Source: Lachnospiraceae bacterium (GTDB taxonomy: Bacteria; Bacillota; Clostridia; Lachnospirales; Lachnospiraceae). Taken from it: DNA of 64,000 nt. The stretch is from positions 1 to 64,000 of the forward strand of contig JAUNIX010000002.1 in NCBI GenBank assembly GCA_030523275.1, in the 5' to 3' direction. Shown in pieces: positions 52,862-62,857 of the stretch. Under the pieces are notes generated by a model. That model saw nothing but the letters and a program-made list of their open reading frames with translations. It made no database searches and had not been told where the DNA came from. How positions within the stretch are numbered: position 1 is the first letter of the stretch; every line of letters starts with the position of its first letter. The translations under genes were made by a program, and so were the position numbers.

Positions 52862-54532
52862 TTAGAATAATCCTGTAATCATACCATCTTGATCTACATC
52901 GATACCTTCAGCAGCTGGTTTCTTAGGAAGTCCAGGCATTGTCATAATATCGCCAGTCAAAACAACAACAAATCCTGCACCAGCACTTACATACATATCA
53001 CTGATGGTAATATCAAATCCGGTTGGTCTACCTAATTTTGTTGCATCATCTGATAATGAATACTGATTCTTTGCCATGCAGACAGGAAGATCGCCAAAGC
53101 CCTGTGCTTCGATCAAGGCAAGCGATTTCTTTGCTGCAGCTGATAATTTAATATCATCTGCACCATAAATTTCTGTTGCAACAGTACGAATTTTCTCTGT
53201 AATCGATAAATCTAAATCGTAGATTGGTTTGAAATGACTCTCTTTTGTTTCTAAAGTCTTTAAGACAGCCTTTGCTAACTCTATTCCACCTTCGCCACCT
53301 TTTTCCCAAACTTGAGATAAGGCAAAATCACATTCTCTTTCTTCACAAAAATGTTTAATAAAGTTTAATTCTGCCTCTGTATCAGAAACAAACTGATTTA
53401 AGGTAACAACAATTGGCACACCAAATTTTTTCAAGTTTTCAATGTGTTTTTCTAAGTTCACAATTCCTTTGCTTAAAGCTTCAATATTTTCTTTTCCTAA
53501 ATCAGCTTTGGCAACACCACCATTGTATTTTAACGCACGTACTGTTGCTACTAATACAACTGCATCTGGTTTTAATCCTGATTTACGGCATTTGATATCA
53601 AAGAATTTTTCAGCACCTAAATCGGCCCCAAATCCTGCTTCTGTCACTACAATATCACATAATTTTAATGCCATTTTTGTTGCCTGTACACTGTTACATC
53701 CATGTGCAATATTAGCAAATGGTCCTCCATGTACAAAAGCTGGTGTATGTTCTAATGTCTGAATTAAATTTGGCTTTAAGGCGTCTTTTAATAAAGCAGC
53801 CATGGAACCAACTGCTTTCAGGTCTTTTGCAGTGACCGGATCGCCATCATAATTATAGGCAACCACTATTTTACCTAAACGTTCTTTTAAATCTTCCATG
53901 TCGTTTGCAAGACAGAGAATTGCCATAATTTCAGATGCAACAGTAATGATAAAGTGATCTTCACGCACAACACCGTCTACTTTACGACCAAGTCCAATGA
54001 CGATATTACGAAGTGCACGATCATTCATATCAACACAACGTTTCCATGTCACCTGTCTTGGATCAATACCAAGTTCATTTCCCTGCTGGATATGATTATC
54101 TAACATCGCTGCTAATAAATTATTTGCAGATGTGATAGCATGGAAATCTCCTGTAAAATGAAGATTTAAATCTTCCATTGGTACAACCTGAGCATATCCC
54201 CCACCGGCAGCACCACCTTTAATACCAAAACAAGGTCCCAGAGAAGGTTCTCTTAATGCAATGGCAGATTTTTTTCCTAACTGTCCCAATGCCTGTCCAA
54301 GTCCTACACTGGTTGTTGTCTTTCCTTCACCTGCTGGTGTTGGATTGATCGCAGTTACAAGAACTAACTTTCCATCTTCATTGTTCTTAATTTTGTCCAT
54401 GAAACCAGAAGATAATTTTGCTTTGTACTTTCCATAAAGTTCTAAATCATCTTCCTTAATATCCAGTTTTGCTGCAACTTCCTTAATTGGTATTAATTTC
54501 GCCTCCTGAGCAATTTGAATATCTGTTTTCAT
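52862..54532 (-). CDS. fhs: formate-tetrahydrofolate ligase
   Basis: Forms 10-formyl-THF from formate, THF and ATP; part of one-carbon metabolism and of the methyl branch in acetogens. 556 aa, typical length. ATP loop [19 protein letters not shown] near 66-84; [38 protein letters not shown] near 300. AGGTGGA precedes the ATG. Upstream of folD. Confidence 0.98.
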   Translation of the reverse strand: MKTDIQIAQEAKLIPIKEVAAKLDIKEDDLELYGKYKAKLSSGFMDKIKNNEDGKLVLVTAINPTPAGEGKTTTSVGLGQALGQLGKKSAIALREPSLGPCFGIKGGAAGGGYAQVVPMEDLNLHFTGDFHAITSANNLLAAMLDNHIQQGNELGIDPRQVTWKRCVDMNDRALRNIVIGLGRKVDGVVREDHFIITVASEIMAILCLANDMEDLKERLGKIVVAYNYDGDPVTAKDLKAVGSMAALLKDALKPNLIQTLEHTPAFVHGGPFANIAHGCNSVQATKMALKLCDIVVTEAGFGADLGAEKFFDIKCRKSGLKPDAVVLVATVRALKYNGGVAKADLGKENIEALSKGIVNLEKHIENLKKFGVPIVVTLNQFVSDTEAELNFIKHFCEERECDFALSQVWEKGGEGGIELAKAVLKTLETKESHFKPIYDLDLSITEKIRTVATEIYGADDIKLSAAAKKSLALIEAQGFGDLPVCMAKNQYSLSDDATKLGRPTGFDITISDMYVSAGAGFVVVLTGDIMTMPGLPKKPAAEGIDVDQDGMITGLF

Positions 54533-54577
54533 TGTTCCACCTTTCCCCTATGACAATAGGATTTGTATGACACATTT

Positions 54578-56959
54578 TTACATTTCTTCTTCTTTCAGTC
54601 TCTCGAATTCTTCCGGAGACATGATAACTTTTCGAGGTTTTGTTCCCTCTTCTTCGCCAACAACACCAGCTTCACAAAGCTGCTCCATTAATCGGGAAGC
54701 CCGATTAAAACCAATTTTAAACACTCTTTGTAAACTCGCAATGGAGGCTTTATCTTTATCAATAATAAAACTTGCTGCATCATAAAAATATTCATCCCTT
54801 CCATTGGCATCGCTGCCAGCATTGGATAACTTTTGTGCAGAAGCTTCTATTACTTTTTTTACATCCGGTTGATAAGAATCTTCCACCGTCTGTTCTTTCA
54901 AAAACTGAACAACATTTGGTATTTCTTCATCGGAAACAAACGTTCCCTGTACACGAATTGGTTTTTTATATCCGGATGGGAAAAACAGCATATCACCATT
55001 CCCCAATAATCGTTCAGCTCCATTCATATCAATGATTGTTCTCGAATCCACTCCAGAAGAGACAGCAAACGCAATTCTTGACGGCACATTTGCCTTGATC
55101 AAACCGGTAATGACATTCACAGAAGGTCTTTGGGTAGCAATGATCAGGTGAATTCCTGCTGCACGTGCAAGCTGAGTCAAACGCACGATCGCATCTTCTA
55201 CATCATGGGATGCCACCATCATCAAGTCTGCTAACTCATCAATGATTACGACAATCTGTGGCATTCTCTTAAAGTCCTCGCCTTCCTTACCCTCTGAAGC
55301 TAATTTTTCTACTTTCGCATTATATGATTTGATGTTGCGAACATGTACTTCCGCAAATTTATTATATCTCTCCATCATTTCCATCACAGCCCAGTTTAGT
55401 GCCCCGGCCGCCTGTTTCGGATCTGTCACAACAGGAATCAATAAATGTGGAATTCCCTGATATACACTTAATTCAACTACTTTGGGATCAATCATGATCA
55501 ATTTGACATCCTGGGGTTTTGCTTTGTACAAAATGCTCATAATAATCGTATTAATACAAACGGATTTACCAGATCCGGTTGCGCCAGCAATCAACAGATG
55601 TGGCATCTTCTCAATATCTGCATAAACTGCTTTTCCTGATAAATCTCTTCCCACCGCAAATGCAATTTTGGATGGAAATTGTTTAAACTCGGGATTTTCA
55701 ATCAAATCACGTAAAAATACCATTTGATTTACCCGATTAGGGACTTCAATGCCAATTGCTGCTTTACCAGGTATCGGCGCCTCGATTCGAATATCTGCTG
55801 CCGCAAGATTTAATTTTATATCGTCTGTTAAGCTGACGATCTTACTCACTTTTACTCCTTGCTCTGGTTGCAATTCAAAGCGAGTTACCGTAGGTCCGCA
55901 ACTTATATTTGTAATAGTAACATTAACACCAAAATTTTTCAATGTTTGTTGTAATCTAGTTGCAGTTTCTCTCAACTCTTTTTGACTTGTCTTTGCCCCC
56001 ATCGTCCCTTTTTTTAATAATTCATAGGAAGGAAATATGTAATGATCATTTTCGTCCTGTGTATCCATCACTGGAACTTGTTCTAAGGGTACTGATTCTG
56101 CTTTTTTTGTTCTCGCCCTTCGTTTGGGTTTCATCTGTTCAACTGAAAAATTATCTTCTTCTGAAAAAATCTGACTGTCGTCCAGTATATCTGTCATTTC
56201 CGAATTTTCAACCGGAACTTCTATCTGGGGTTCTACTGGAGTATCTTCGATTACTCGAGGAACCACCTCTTCTCTTTGTTTTTTCTGTCTTTCCTTTTTT
56301 AACCTCTCTGAAAAAGAAGGCTCTTTTTCCTCTTTTTCGACTGTCTTTTTCCTTCCCTTTTTACTGTTAGATCGAGACTTCGTTTTTCTCGATGAAGCTT
56401 TCGAAGGCGTTTGTTCTGGTTTTCCAAATAATTTTTTCAATCCTTTCATCAGTGAACGCTCCGTGATCAGCATCAACGACAATAATGTAATCAACAACGA
56501 AACAATCACTGCACCGGCCATTCCCAAATAGCTACGCAGCAAATATAATAGACTGCCGCCAATGAGGCCTCCACCAATTTTCTCATCGTAGCCAAGAAAA
56601 AACATCTTCGAAAAATTCGTCTGTTCCATATCAAAGATCATTTGCGCAAATATAGAAGCCATAAATGTTAAAAAACCTGCCAAAATTGTCTTCTTGATCG
56701 CCAGGCTACTAAATTTATTCGAAATTAATAAAAGTGCAAAAAATAAAATAATAACCGGAACTGCATATTGAACAATGCCAAAAATGCCAAAGAAAAACTC
56801 ACTAAATAAGTTTCCAATTGTTCCACAAATCCCAAAATTACTTAAAAATAAAAAAATAGAAAGAGCAATCATAAGCCAGGCACAAATTTCATCGTAAAAG
56901 GATACAAAATCACGACTGCCTTTTTTCACTTTTTTACTACTTCGTCTTTTTTTAGCCAT
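54578..56959 (-). CDS. ftsK: FtsK/SpoIIIE-family DNA translocase
   Basis: Septal ATPase that pumps chromosomal DNA during division or sporulation. 793 aa: N-terminal four-helix membrane domain (about 25-170), a charged linker rich in Lys/Glu (about 175-300), RecA-like motor with GATGSGKSVCINTIIMS near 465 and IDELADLMM, and a C-terminal winged helix gamma domain with IGFNRASRLMEQL. AAGGAGGAG precedes the ATG. Sequence does not decide between FtsK and SpoIIIE. Confidence 0.96.
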   Translation of the reverse strand: MAKKRRSSKKVKKGSRDFVSFYDEICAWLMIALSIFLFLSNFGICGTIGNLFSEFFFGIFGIVQYAVPVIILFFALLLISNKFSSLAIKKTILAGFLTFMASIFAQMIFDMEQTNFSKMFFLGYDEKIGGGLIGGSLLYLLRSYLGMAGAVIVSLLITLLSLMLITERSLMKGLKKLFGKPEQTPSKASSRKTKSRSNSKKGRKKTVEKEEKEPSFSERLKKERQKKQREEVVPRVIEDTPVEPQIEVPVENSEMTDILDDSQIFSEEDNFSVEQMKPKRRARTKKAESVPLEQVPVMDTQDENDHYIFPSYELLKKGTMGAKTSQKELRETATRLQQTLKNFGVNVTITNISCGPTVTRFELQPEQGVKVSKIVSLTDDIKLNLAAADIRIEAPIPGKAAIGIEVPNRVNQMVFLRDLIENPEFKQFPSKIAFAVGRDLSGKAVYADIEKMPHLLIAGATGSGKSVCINTIIMSILYKAKPQDVKLIMIDPKVVELSVYQGIPHLLIPVVTDPKQAAGALNWAVMEMMERYNKFAEVHVRNIKSYNAKVEKLASEGKEGEDFKRMPQIVVIIDELADLMMVASHDVEDAIVRLTQLARAAGIHLIIATQRPSVNVITGLIKANVPSRIAFAVSSGVDSRTIIDMNGAERLLGNGDMLFFPSGYKKPIRVQGTFVSDEEIPNVVQFLKEQTVEDSYQPDVKKVIEASAQKLSNAGSDANGRDEYFYDAASFIIDKDKASIASLQRVFKIGFNRASRLMEQLCEAGVVGEEEGTKPRKVIMSPEEFERLKEEEM

Positions 56960-56987
56960 ATGCTCCTCCTTCCAGTGCTATTTTCTT

Positions 56988-57016
56988 ATTGTACTATCCT
57001 CACAAAAATATTTCAA
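56988..57016 (-). promoter_or_regulatory. ftsK promoter
   Basis: Minus-strand -35 TTGAAA (57011-57016) and -10 TACAAT (56988-56993), spacer 17 bp. Confidence 0.65.
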
Positions 57017-57083
57017 TACTTTTATGCGTGTCCAAAAAAAGCGATATTTTGTATAAATGATCAAACTATTTTATTCTTTTACG

Positions 57084-57142
57084 TAAAAAGAAACAGTAGA
57101 AATTTGCATTCCTCAATCAAATGGCGTAGTCTCTACTGCTTC
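57084..57142 (-). terminator. terminator of sugar operon
   Basis: GAAGCAGTAGA with TCTACTGTTTC (57132-57142 and 57090-57100) around a 31-base loop, followed by TTTTTAC on the minus strand, downstream of deoC. Confidence 0.75.
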
Positions 57143-57177
57143 CTTTCGTTTATTATGAAGATTTCCGATACTCAGTC

Positions 57178-57831
57178 CTATTGTTCTGACTTTGCTATCT
57201 TTACTAAACGGCTCGTTCCAAGTCTGTCTGCTCCAAGACAAATAAATTTTTCCGCATCGGCGAAAGAACTAATTCCACCGGCTGCTTTAATTTTTACTTC
57301 TTTTCCAACATTCTTTGCAAATAATGCAATATCATCAAATGTTGCCCCTGCCGTTGAAAATCCTGTTGAAGTTTTGATAAAATCAGCACCAGCCTCCGTA
57401 ACAACATGACACATTTTCACTTTTTCTTCCTCTGTCAACAAACAAGTTTCTATGATGACCTTTAAGATTTTATCACCACATGCTGCCTTTAAAAGGACAA
57501 TTTCATCACGTACTTTATCAAAATTTCCATTTTTGACATCACCGAGATTGATCACCATATCGATTTCATCTGCACCATTTGCTAAGGCATCCTTTGTTTC
57601 GAATTCTTTTACTTTTGATGTATGATAACCATTTGGAAAACCAATGACAGTACATACTGCCATCGAATCTTTCACATATTCTTTCGCACGTTTGACATAA
57701 GATGCCGGGATACATACCGATGCTGTTTGATACCGCATTGCATCGTCACAAATTTCTTTGATTTCTTCCCATGTAGCGGTTTGGGAAAGCAATGTATGAT
57801 CAACTGTTTTAAAAATATCTTCTCTTGTCAT
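57178..57831 (-). CDS. deoC: deoxyribose-phosphate aldolase
   Basis: Cleaves 2-deoxyribose-5-phosphate to glyceraldehyde-3-phosphate and acetaldehyde. 217 aa, class I aldolase; Schiff-base K153 in FIKTSTGF, D91 in EIDMVIN and VIIETCLL near 125. Last gene of the PTS-aldolase-kinase operon, which suggests the operon's sugar, or a by-product of it, enters here. Confidence 0.95.
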   Translation of the reverse strand: MTREDIFKTVDHTLLSQTATWEEIKEICDDAMRYQTASVCIPASYVKRAKEYVKDSMAVCTVIGFPNGYHTSKVKEFETKDALANGADEIDMVINLGDVKNGNFDKVRDEIVLLKAACGDKILKVIIETCLLTEEEKVKMCHVVTEAGADFIKTSTGFSTAGATFDDIALFAKNVGKEVKIKAAGGISSFADAEKFICLGADRLGTSRLVKIAKSEQ

Positions 57832-57895
57832 AGCATTCTCCTTAAAAATGTTTCTTCTTATTATATCAACTCTGCCTCTCTACAGAAAAATATGA

Positions 57896-58816
57896 TTATT
57901 TGATCGAAATCTGTTCTCCAGCCTGCAATAAGCCTTTTCCTAACATATCTAAAGTCGGGATTGCACTTTGGCTTCCCGGATATTGCACAGAAATAGCCGA
58001 TGCCATAGAACTCATTTTTAAAATATCGATCAATGGCATTTGATGAGACATGCCATACGCAAAAGCACCATGAAAAATATCACCGGCACCATTGGTATCA
58101 ATCGCCTTCACACGATATGCCGGAAAATGTACAATATTTCCGTGATCACGATATAAAAGTCCAGATTCTCCCAATGTAATAACAACATGTTTATGATTAA
58201 TCTTCTCAATTTGTTCAAAAACTTCTACACATTGTTGCCAATAATCAATTACCAAATCTTTTCCTGTATACTGTCGGGCAAAATCTTCGGAACAAACCAA
58301 ATAATCAACCATTTTTGCAACCTGCATTGTACTTTCTCGATAACTGCCCGCATCAGCAATGGATATCGCATGCGGATACTTTTTAATCGCTTCTGCGGTC
58401 ATTTCTGGTTCATGTCCATCACTTAAAATGACACTCACTTCTTTTTCCGGAAACGCATAATTGACATTACTTGCCTTTCCCGGGAAATTAAATAACGTTC
58501 TAGAGCCGTTTTTAGTATTCGTAAAAATATAGCTATATGCTGTTTTATATTCTAGATCCGGAATCAGCATATCTAAATTTACATGTACAGATTCTGCCAT
58601 CTGACGTAATTTTTTTCCATTTTCGTCTTCTCCAATGCGGCTAACCAGAGAAACTTCAGCTCCCCACATCCCACATAAATAAGATGCATTAAATGCAGGT
58701 CCACCACCACTTTCCACGATATCAGTAATTCGATATTTCTGATTTTCTATAATCGGATGCGACAAAGCAGTCGTAAAATCGAGAGCAGATTGCCCAATAC
58801 AAATTATATGTCCCAT
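57896..58816 (-). CDS. PfkB-family sugar kinase
   Basis: 306-aa ribokinase-fold kinase. GGGPAFNASYLCGMWGAEVSLVSRIGED near 37-64 is the first PfkB signature; DTNGAGDIFHGAFAYG near 244-259 is the second, with the catalytic Asp. Phosphorylates a sugar or sugar phosphate. AGAGGT precedes the ATG. Between the P-loop kinase and deoC. The substrate cannot be read off. Confidence 0.88.
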   Translation of the reverse strand: MGHIICIGQSALDFTTALSHPIIENQKYRITDIVESGGGPAFNASYLCGMWGAEVSLVSRIGEDENGKKLRQMAESVHVNLDMLIPDLEYKTAYSYIFTNTKNGSRTLFNFPGKASNVNYAFPEKEVSVILSDGHEPEMTAEAIKKYPHAISIADAGSYRESTMQVAKMVDYLVCSEDFARQYTGKDLVIDYWQQCVEVFEQIEKINHKHVVITLGESGLLYRDHGNIVHFPAYRVKAIDTNGAGDIFHGAFAYGMSHQMPLIDILKMSSMASAISVQYPGSQSAIPTLDMLGKGLLQAGEQISIK

Positions 58817-58826
58817 AGATACCTCT

Positions 58827-59435
58827 TTATTCTTCTACTAACTTACATAGCTGTTGAATGATTGCCGGATAATCAATTTTTGTATAATCCGTTACATCAA
58901 GTTCAATTAAATGTCCAAGTTCAAATGTTCCATATCCGCGATTCTGACATCGATCCATGAAAATCTCATACGTAACAAGACAGTCTGCCTTTGTTCTGTC
59001 TTCCAACACATCACCTTTGTGATATTTTGATACCAAATGACTTAAATGACGAGATGGAGCAAGATCTCTTTTTCGCGAACGCTCATACAAAACATCTAAA
59101 TCCCCAATCAAGCGAAATGTCACAACCTGATAACCATATTTCTCTGAAAGATCTGATATACGTCCCTTTTGTTTATCGCTAAACGGATAATCTGAAATAA
59201 TTGACGTTCCATTTTTCAAACATTCTTCCATCCGTTCGTAATATTTTGTCCAACTCTGATTTTCAATCTGTACTTTCTCTTCCATATTATCAAATCCATA
59301 TTGGTCAAATAATTTTTCCTTTATCTCATCTTGTGAAACCACAACAAAGTCTGGTAATCTTTCAAGAATTTTATTACAAAGATAACTCTTTCCCGTGGCC
59401 GGATATCCTGCCAGTAAAACGATTGTTTTTTTCAT
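58827..59435 (-). CDS. P-loop AAA_33-type kinase
   Basis: 202 aa with an N-terminal Walker A GYPATGKSYLCNK near residues 9-21, a DxxDxIK-like SQDEIKEKLFDQYG segment near 35 and a late RKRDLAPSRHLSHL region, as in gluconate/small-molecule kinases and zeta-toxin-like proteins. No antitoxin partner is visible, and its place in a sugar operon makes a metabolic kinase more likely. AAGGAG precedes the ATG. Confidence 0.7.
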   Translation of the reverse strand: MKKTIVLLAGYPATGKSYLCNKILERLPDFVVVSQDEIKEKLFDQYGFDNMEEKVQIENQSWTKYYERMEECLKNGTSIISDYPFSDKQKGRISDLSEKYGYQVVTFRLIGDLDVLYERSRKRDLAPSRHLSHLVSKYHKGDVLEDRTKADCLVTYEIFMDRCQNRGYGTFELGHLIELDVTDYTKIDYPAIIQQLCKLVEE

Positions 59436-59451
59436 TTTTCACTCCTTAAAG

Positions 59452-59486
59452 TACAAAGACTGGCGAGAATTCCCCCGCCAGTCCTG
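59452..59486 (-). terminator. weak internal terminator in sugar operon
   Basis: GACTGGCG arms with complement (59476-59483 and 59458-59465) followed by only TTTG on the minus strand, between the aldolase and P-loop kinase genes. It probably lowers rather than stops read-through. Confidence 0.5.
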
Positions 59487-59509
59487 TCTTGTAAAAATTA
59501 TATGAGTTA

Positions 59510-60355
59510 TTACAGTTTAAATAAAGATGCTTTCTCCATTACAATTTCTTTGATCTTATCATTTGCCGGTCCTGTCAAACCTCTTAATGATGTTGTTGGT
59601 GTAAGACCTTCCTGAGTGAAAGTTTTTGCGCAAACATCAATATAGTTTTTATTTAATTCCGTTCCTACATTGATCTTTTTCATACCTTCACGTACGCAAC
59701 GTTTCATATCTTCATCAGAAACACCCGTACCACCATGAAGAACAAGTCCTACATCTCCCAATTTTTCTTTTAATTCTGTCAAAAGTTCATAATTAATCTT
59801 AGCTTTTGACTTAAACTGACCATGTGTTGTTCCGATGGATACTGCTAAAGCATCTACATTTGTTTCAGATACATAATGAAGTGCATCTTCTGGTTTTGTA
59901 TACATTGCTGCATCTTTTGCTACTACTACACCATCTTCTGCTCCACCAATTGCTCCGATTTCGCCTTCTACAGAAACTCCATGTGCATGTGCATATGCCA
60001 CTACTTCCTTTGTGTTTTTAATATTTTCCTCGATTGGAAGTGCAGAACCATCATACATTACAGATGAGTATCCAAGATCGATTGCTTTCTTTAATGCATC
60101 AACGTCTTTGCAGTGATCCATATGAAGAGCAACACTCACTGGAGAAATTTCGGCCAATGCTTTCACAGCAGCAATCAATGGTTCAAACCCGATATATTCT
60201 GCTGTTCCAAGAGATGTCTGAATGATGATTGGTACTCCAAGTTCTTCGGCTGCATGAATCATGGATGGAAGCATTTCAAAACAGTGTAAGTTAAATGCTC
60301 CTACAGCTCCTTTTCCTTCGTTTTCTTTAAACAAGTCAATTAAATTTTTATACAT
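59510..60355 (-). CDS. class II ketose-bisphosphate aldolase
   Basis: Zinc-dependent aldolase for fructose- or tagatose-bisphosphate-like substrates. 281 aa; D80 and zinc ligand H81 in ALHMDHCKD, VEGEIGAIGG near 130-139 with the Glu ligand, and LHGGTGVSDEDM near 205. Closest in layout to the GatY/KbaY/FbaA group. AAGGAG precedes the ATG. With the PfkB kinase it would split a phosphorylated sugar imported by the PTS. Confidence 0.88.
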   Translation of the reverse strand: MYKNLIDLFKENEGKGAVGAFNLHCFEMLPSMIHAAEELGVPIIIQTSLGTAEYIGFEPLIAAVKALAEISPVSVALHMDHCKDVDALKKAIDLGYSSVMYDGSALPIEENIKNTKEVVAYAHAHGVSVEGEIGAIGGAEDGVVVAKDAAMYTKPEDALHYVSETNVDALAVSIGTTHGQFKSKAKINYELLTELKEKLGDVGLVLHGGTGVSDEDMKRCVREGMKKINVGTELNKNYIDVCAKTFTQEGLTPTTSLRGLTGPANDKIKEIVMEKASLFKL

Positions 60356-60374
60356 TTATCTTTATCTCCTTTAG

Positions 60375-60761
60375 CTAAGCATTTCCGCGAATCATATCTT
60401 TTGACATCTGCATCAGTCCTTGAACTTTGTCCATGTATTCTTTTACCTTTTCATCGTCCTTTGCTGCTGCAGCTTCCTGACGCTTTTTGTTATACAATTT
60501 CATTAAATCTGTACTAGCTTTCCCGTGCTGTTTATTGAGTGATAGGCTTTCTTCGTAGTACAAAATTGCTTTATCTATTTCCTCAGCCTGAGTATATAAA
60601 GAACCCAGCTCATTAAGGATATTGACACGGTCCATGCCTTCTTTCCCATCAAGTTCTGAAAGCTTTTCTTCTGCTTTTGCCAAAAGTTCTTCTTTATTCA
60701 TAACCGGAACTGCTTCTTTTGCTGGTTTTTGTTTCTTTTCTTTTTTCTTAAAGAAAAACAT
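60375..60761 (-). CDS. small TPR-type protein in sugar operon
   Basis: 128 aa with a very basic start (FFKKKEKKQK) and one or two tetratricopeptide-like repeats (RVNILNELGSLYTQAEEIDKAILYYEESLSLNKQHG, about 44-78), followed by a charged helix. No membrane helix. GAGGAGG precedes the ATG. It sits between the PTS IIC and aldolase genes, an unusual partner. Function unknown. Confidence 0.6.
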   Translation of the reverse strand: MFFFKKKEKKQKPAKEAVPVMNKEELLAKAEEKLSELDGKEGMDRVNILNELGSLYTQAEEIDKAILYYEESLSLNKQHGKASTDLMKLYNKKRQEAAAAKDDEKVKEYMDKVQGLMQMSKDMIRGNA

Positions 60762-60784
60762 CTATCATACCTCCTCGATAAATC

Positions 60785-62062
60785 CTAGAACAAACCTGTA
60801 ATGGATTTAATGATCATGAAGAAGAATCCTGTAAATACGGTATCAACATCGGTACATGTCATGTTTACAAATCCAATCTGACCTAACATTGGAGATAATA
60901 AAGCTGGGATGATAATGATGAAAATACCATGTGCAATACATCCAATTGCTGTTCCTCGACGTCCACCAACTTGGTTAGCAAAGATACCAGCAGTACCGCC
61001 TGCAAAGAAGTTACTCATAACACCTGGTAAAATCATTGGTAATCCCATTAATGGAGTGATGAACATACCGATAATAGAACCGATTGTTGTGAAAATAAAA
61101 CCAAAAATAACTGCGTTTGGTGCATATGGGAATAATACCGGACAGTCTAATGCAGGTTTAGAATCTGGAACAAGCTTCATAGAAATACCCTGGAAAGCAG
61201 GAACTAATTCAGCTAACAATAAACGAACACCAGCCATCAATACGTATAAACCTGTTACAAACTGTAATGCCTGAAGGAACATAAATACAACATAGTTTGT
61301 ATCACCACAATATTCTGCACATTTTGCAGGACCTGCTGCAATAGCAACAATTAAGTAGAATGGTACCATTACAACCATTACAGAAAGATATGTATCCTGT
61401 AAGAAAGATAAACTCTGTGGAAGCTCAATATCTTCTGTAGATTTTGATTTATCTCCTGTCACCTTAGAAACTAATGCTGCAAAAATATATCCGATTGTAC
61501 AGAAGTGTCCAAGTGCGATATCATCACTACCTGTAATCTGACGCATGATTGGCTGTGCAAGTGCTGGCATTAAAGTAGCGAATGCACCACCGACAATTGA
61601 ACCAATGACAATCAAAGGAAGTCCGCGTAAGCCACAGAAATAAGCAAATACTACACACAATGTAGATTCCCATAACAGAGCCTGTCCTGTTAAGAAAATA
61701 TATTTAAATTTTGTGATACGGGCCAAAATAATATTTACAACAAAGATACCGGCTAAAGTAACCGCAATCTCAGAACCAAGACCAAGGTCTGTCATTGCCT
61801 GACCATTAATACCTTCAATCGATGCTACCAGACCAGTTAATCCGAATGCTTTGTTAAACAAATCACCAAAGATTGCTAAAGATCCCTGGATGACACTAGA
61901 ACCTGCAGATAATACCAAGAAACCAAGGATTGTTTTCATGGTTCCGGAAAGAACAGCTCCAACAGGTTTTTTCTGAAGTATCAATCCCAGACAAGCAATC
62001 AATCCAATAACAACAGCTGCCTGTGTTAATATGTTTTTAATGATAAAATTTAAAACTACCAT
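60785..62062 (-). CDS. PTS IIC, ascorbate (UlaA/SgaT) family
   Basis: Membrane channel of an ascorbate-family PTS, 425 aa with about eleven hydrophobic segments. Family marks are KKPVGAVLSGTMKTILGFLVLSAGSS near 29-54, GHFCTIGYIFAALVSKVTGDKSKSTED near 180 and DSKPALDCPVLFPYAPNAVIFGF near 298. GAGGAGAG precedes the ATG. The family also carries sugars other than ascorbate. Confidence 0.92.
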   Translation of the reverse strand: MVVLNFIIKNILTQAAVVIGLIACLGLILQKKPVGAVLSGTMKTILGFLVLSAGSSVIQGSLAIFGDLFNKAFGLTGLVASIEGINGQAMTDLGLGSEIAVTLAGIFVVNIILARITKFKYIFLTGQALLWESTLCVVFAYFCGLRGLPLIVIGSIVGGAFATLMPALAQPIMRQITGSDDIALGHFCTIGYIFAALVSKVTGDKSKSTEDIELPQSLSFLQDTYLSVMVVMVPFYLIVAIAAGPAKCAEYCGDTNYVVFMFLQALQFVTGLYVLMAGVRLLLAELVPAFQGISMKLVPDSKPALDCPVLFPYAPNAVIFGFIFTTIGSIIGMFITPLMGLPMILPGVMSNFFAGGTAGIFANQVGGRRGTAIGCIAHGIFIIIIPALLSPMLGQIGFVNMTCTDVDTVFTGFFFMIIKSITGLF

Positions 62063-62086
62063 TTTCTCTCCTCACTCTCTTTTCTC

Positions 62087-62377
62087 TTATAATGCGCCAA
62101 TTTCTTTCAGCACTGGTGTAAGTTTTTCCTTAATCTCTTTTTTGTCAACTAGACGATTTAAGAAAACAGTTGGGCAATCAAGTGTGTAACGTTCAAACTG
62201 TTTTTCAAAATTCTTACCTGAAATAATAATATCAGCTCTTGCTCCAGCCACACTTGAAATATCGGTGTGATCCAAATTTGCCTGAACACCTAATTCTTTT
62301 AATACGGCGTCAACGCTCATCTGGCATGCAAAACTACTTCCAAGACCGGCACCGCATACAGTTAAAATCTGTAACAT
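62087..62377 (-). CDS. PTS IIB, ascorbate/lactose-type
   Basis: 96-aa cytosolic phosphocarrier with the phosphorylated Cys at residue 8 (LTVCGAGLGSSFACQ) and the usual IIB fold. AAGGAGG precedes the ATG. Passes phosphate from the adjacent IIA to the sugar carried by IIC. Confidence 0.93.
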   Translation of the reverse strand: MLQILTVCGAGLGSSFACQMSVDAVLKELGVQANLDHTDISSVAGARADIIISGKNFEKQFERYTLDCPTVFLNRLVDKKEIKEKLTPVLKEIGAL

Positions 62378-62392
62378 GTTTCTTCCTCCTTT

Positions 62393-62839
62393 CTACATTT
62401 TTTCATTTTTACTAATTACTGCAAGTAGTTCTTCATAAGTCTCTACTTCAGCAATATCATCAATGAGTCCGCGTTCTACAAACTCAACGATCATCTTAAG
62501 AATGTCCATATGGCTTTCGCTATCAACAGCAGAAAAACAAATCATAACCTTAATCGGACTGCTGTCGCCTTCAAAGAAAACAGGTTCTTTTAGAGTAATC
62601 AGACTACAACCAATTCCAGTTGCGCCTTCTTCCGGTCTGGTATGTGGCATAGCCAAACCGTCAGCAATAATGATATACGGTCCCAATTCTTTGATGGCTT
62701 TGATGATACCATCAACATAAGACTGTTTTGCACATCCCTGTGCTACCAAGATTGCCCCTCCAATGCGAATTGCTTCTTCCCAGTTGGAAGCTTCCACTTT
62801 CAACTTGACATTGTTTTGATTTAAGACTAATCCTTCCAA
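62393..62839 (-). CDS. PTS IIA, mannitol/fructose-type
   Basis: 148 aa, PTS_EIIA_2 domain, with phosphorylated H66 in ADGLAMPHTRPEEG. The start is a TTG about five bases behind GGAGGGG. First structural gene after the PRD regulator. Confidence 0.9.
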   Translation of the reverse strand: MEGLVLNQNNVKLKVEASNWEEAIRIGGAILVAQGCAKQSYVDGIIKAIKELGPYIIIADGLAMPHTRPEEGATGIGCSLITLKEPVFFEGDSSPIKVMICFSAVDSESHMDILKMIVEFVERGLIDDIAEVETYEELLAVISKNEKM

Positions 62840-62857
62840 TCTCTTCCCCTCCTTTTC

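Noticed and set aside
58827-59435. Zeta-type toxin
   Set aside because: No antitoxin gene is adjacent and the gene lies inside a sugar-use operon, so a small-molecule kinase fits better.
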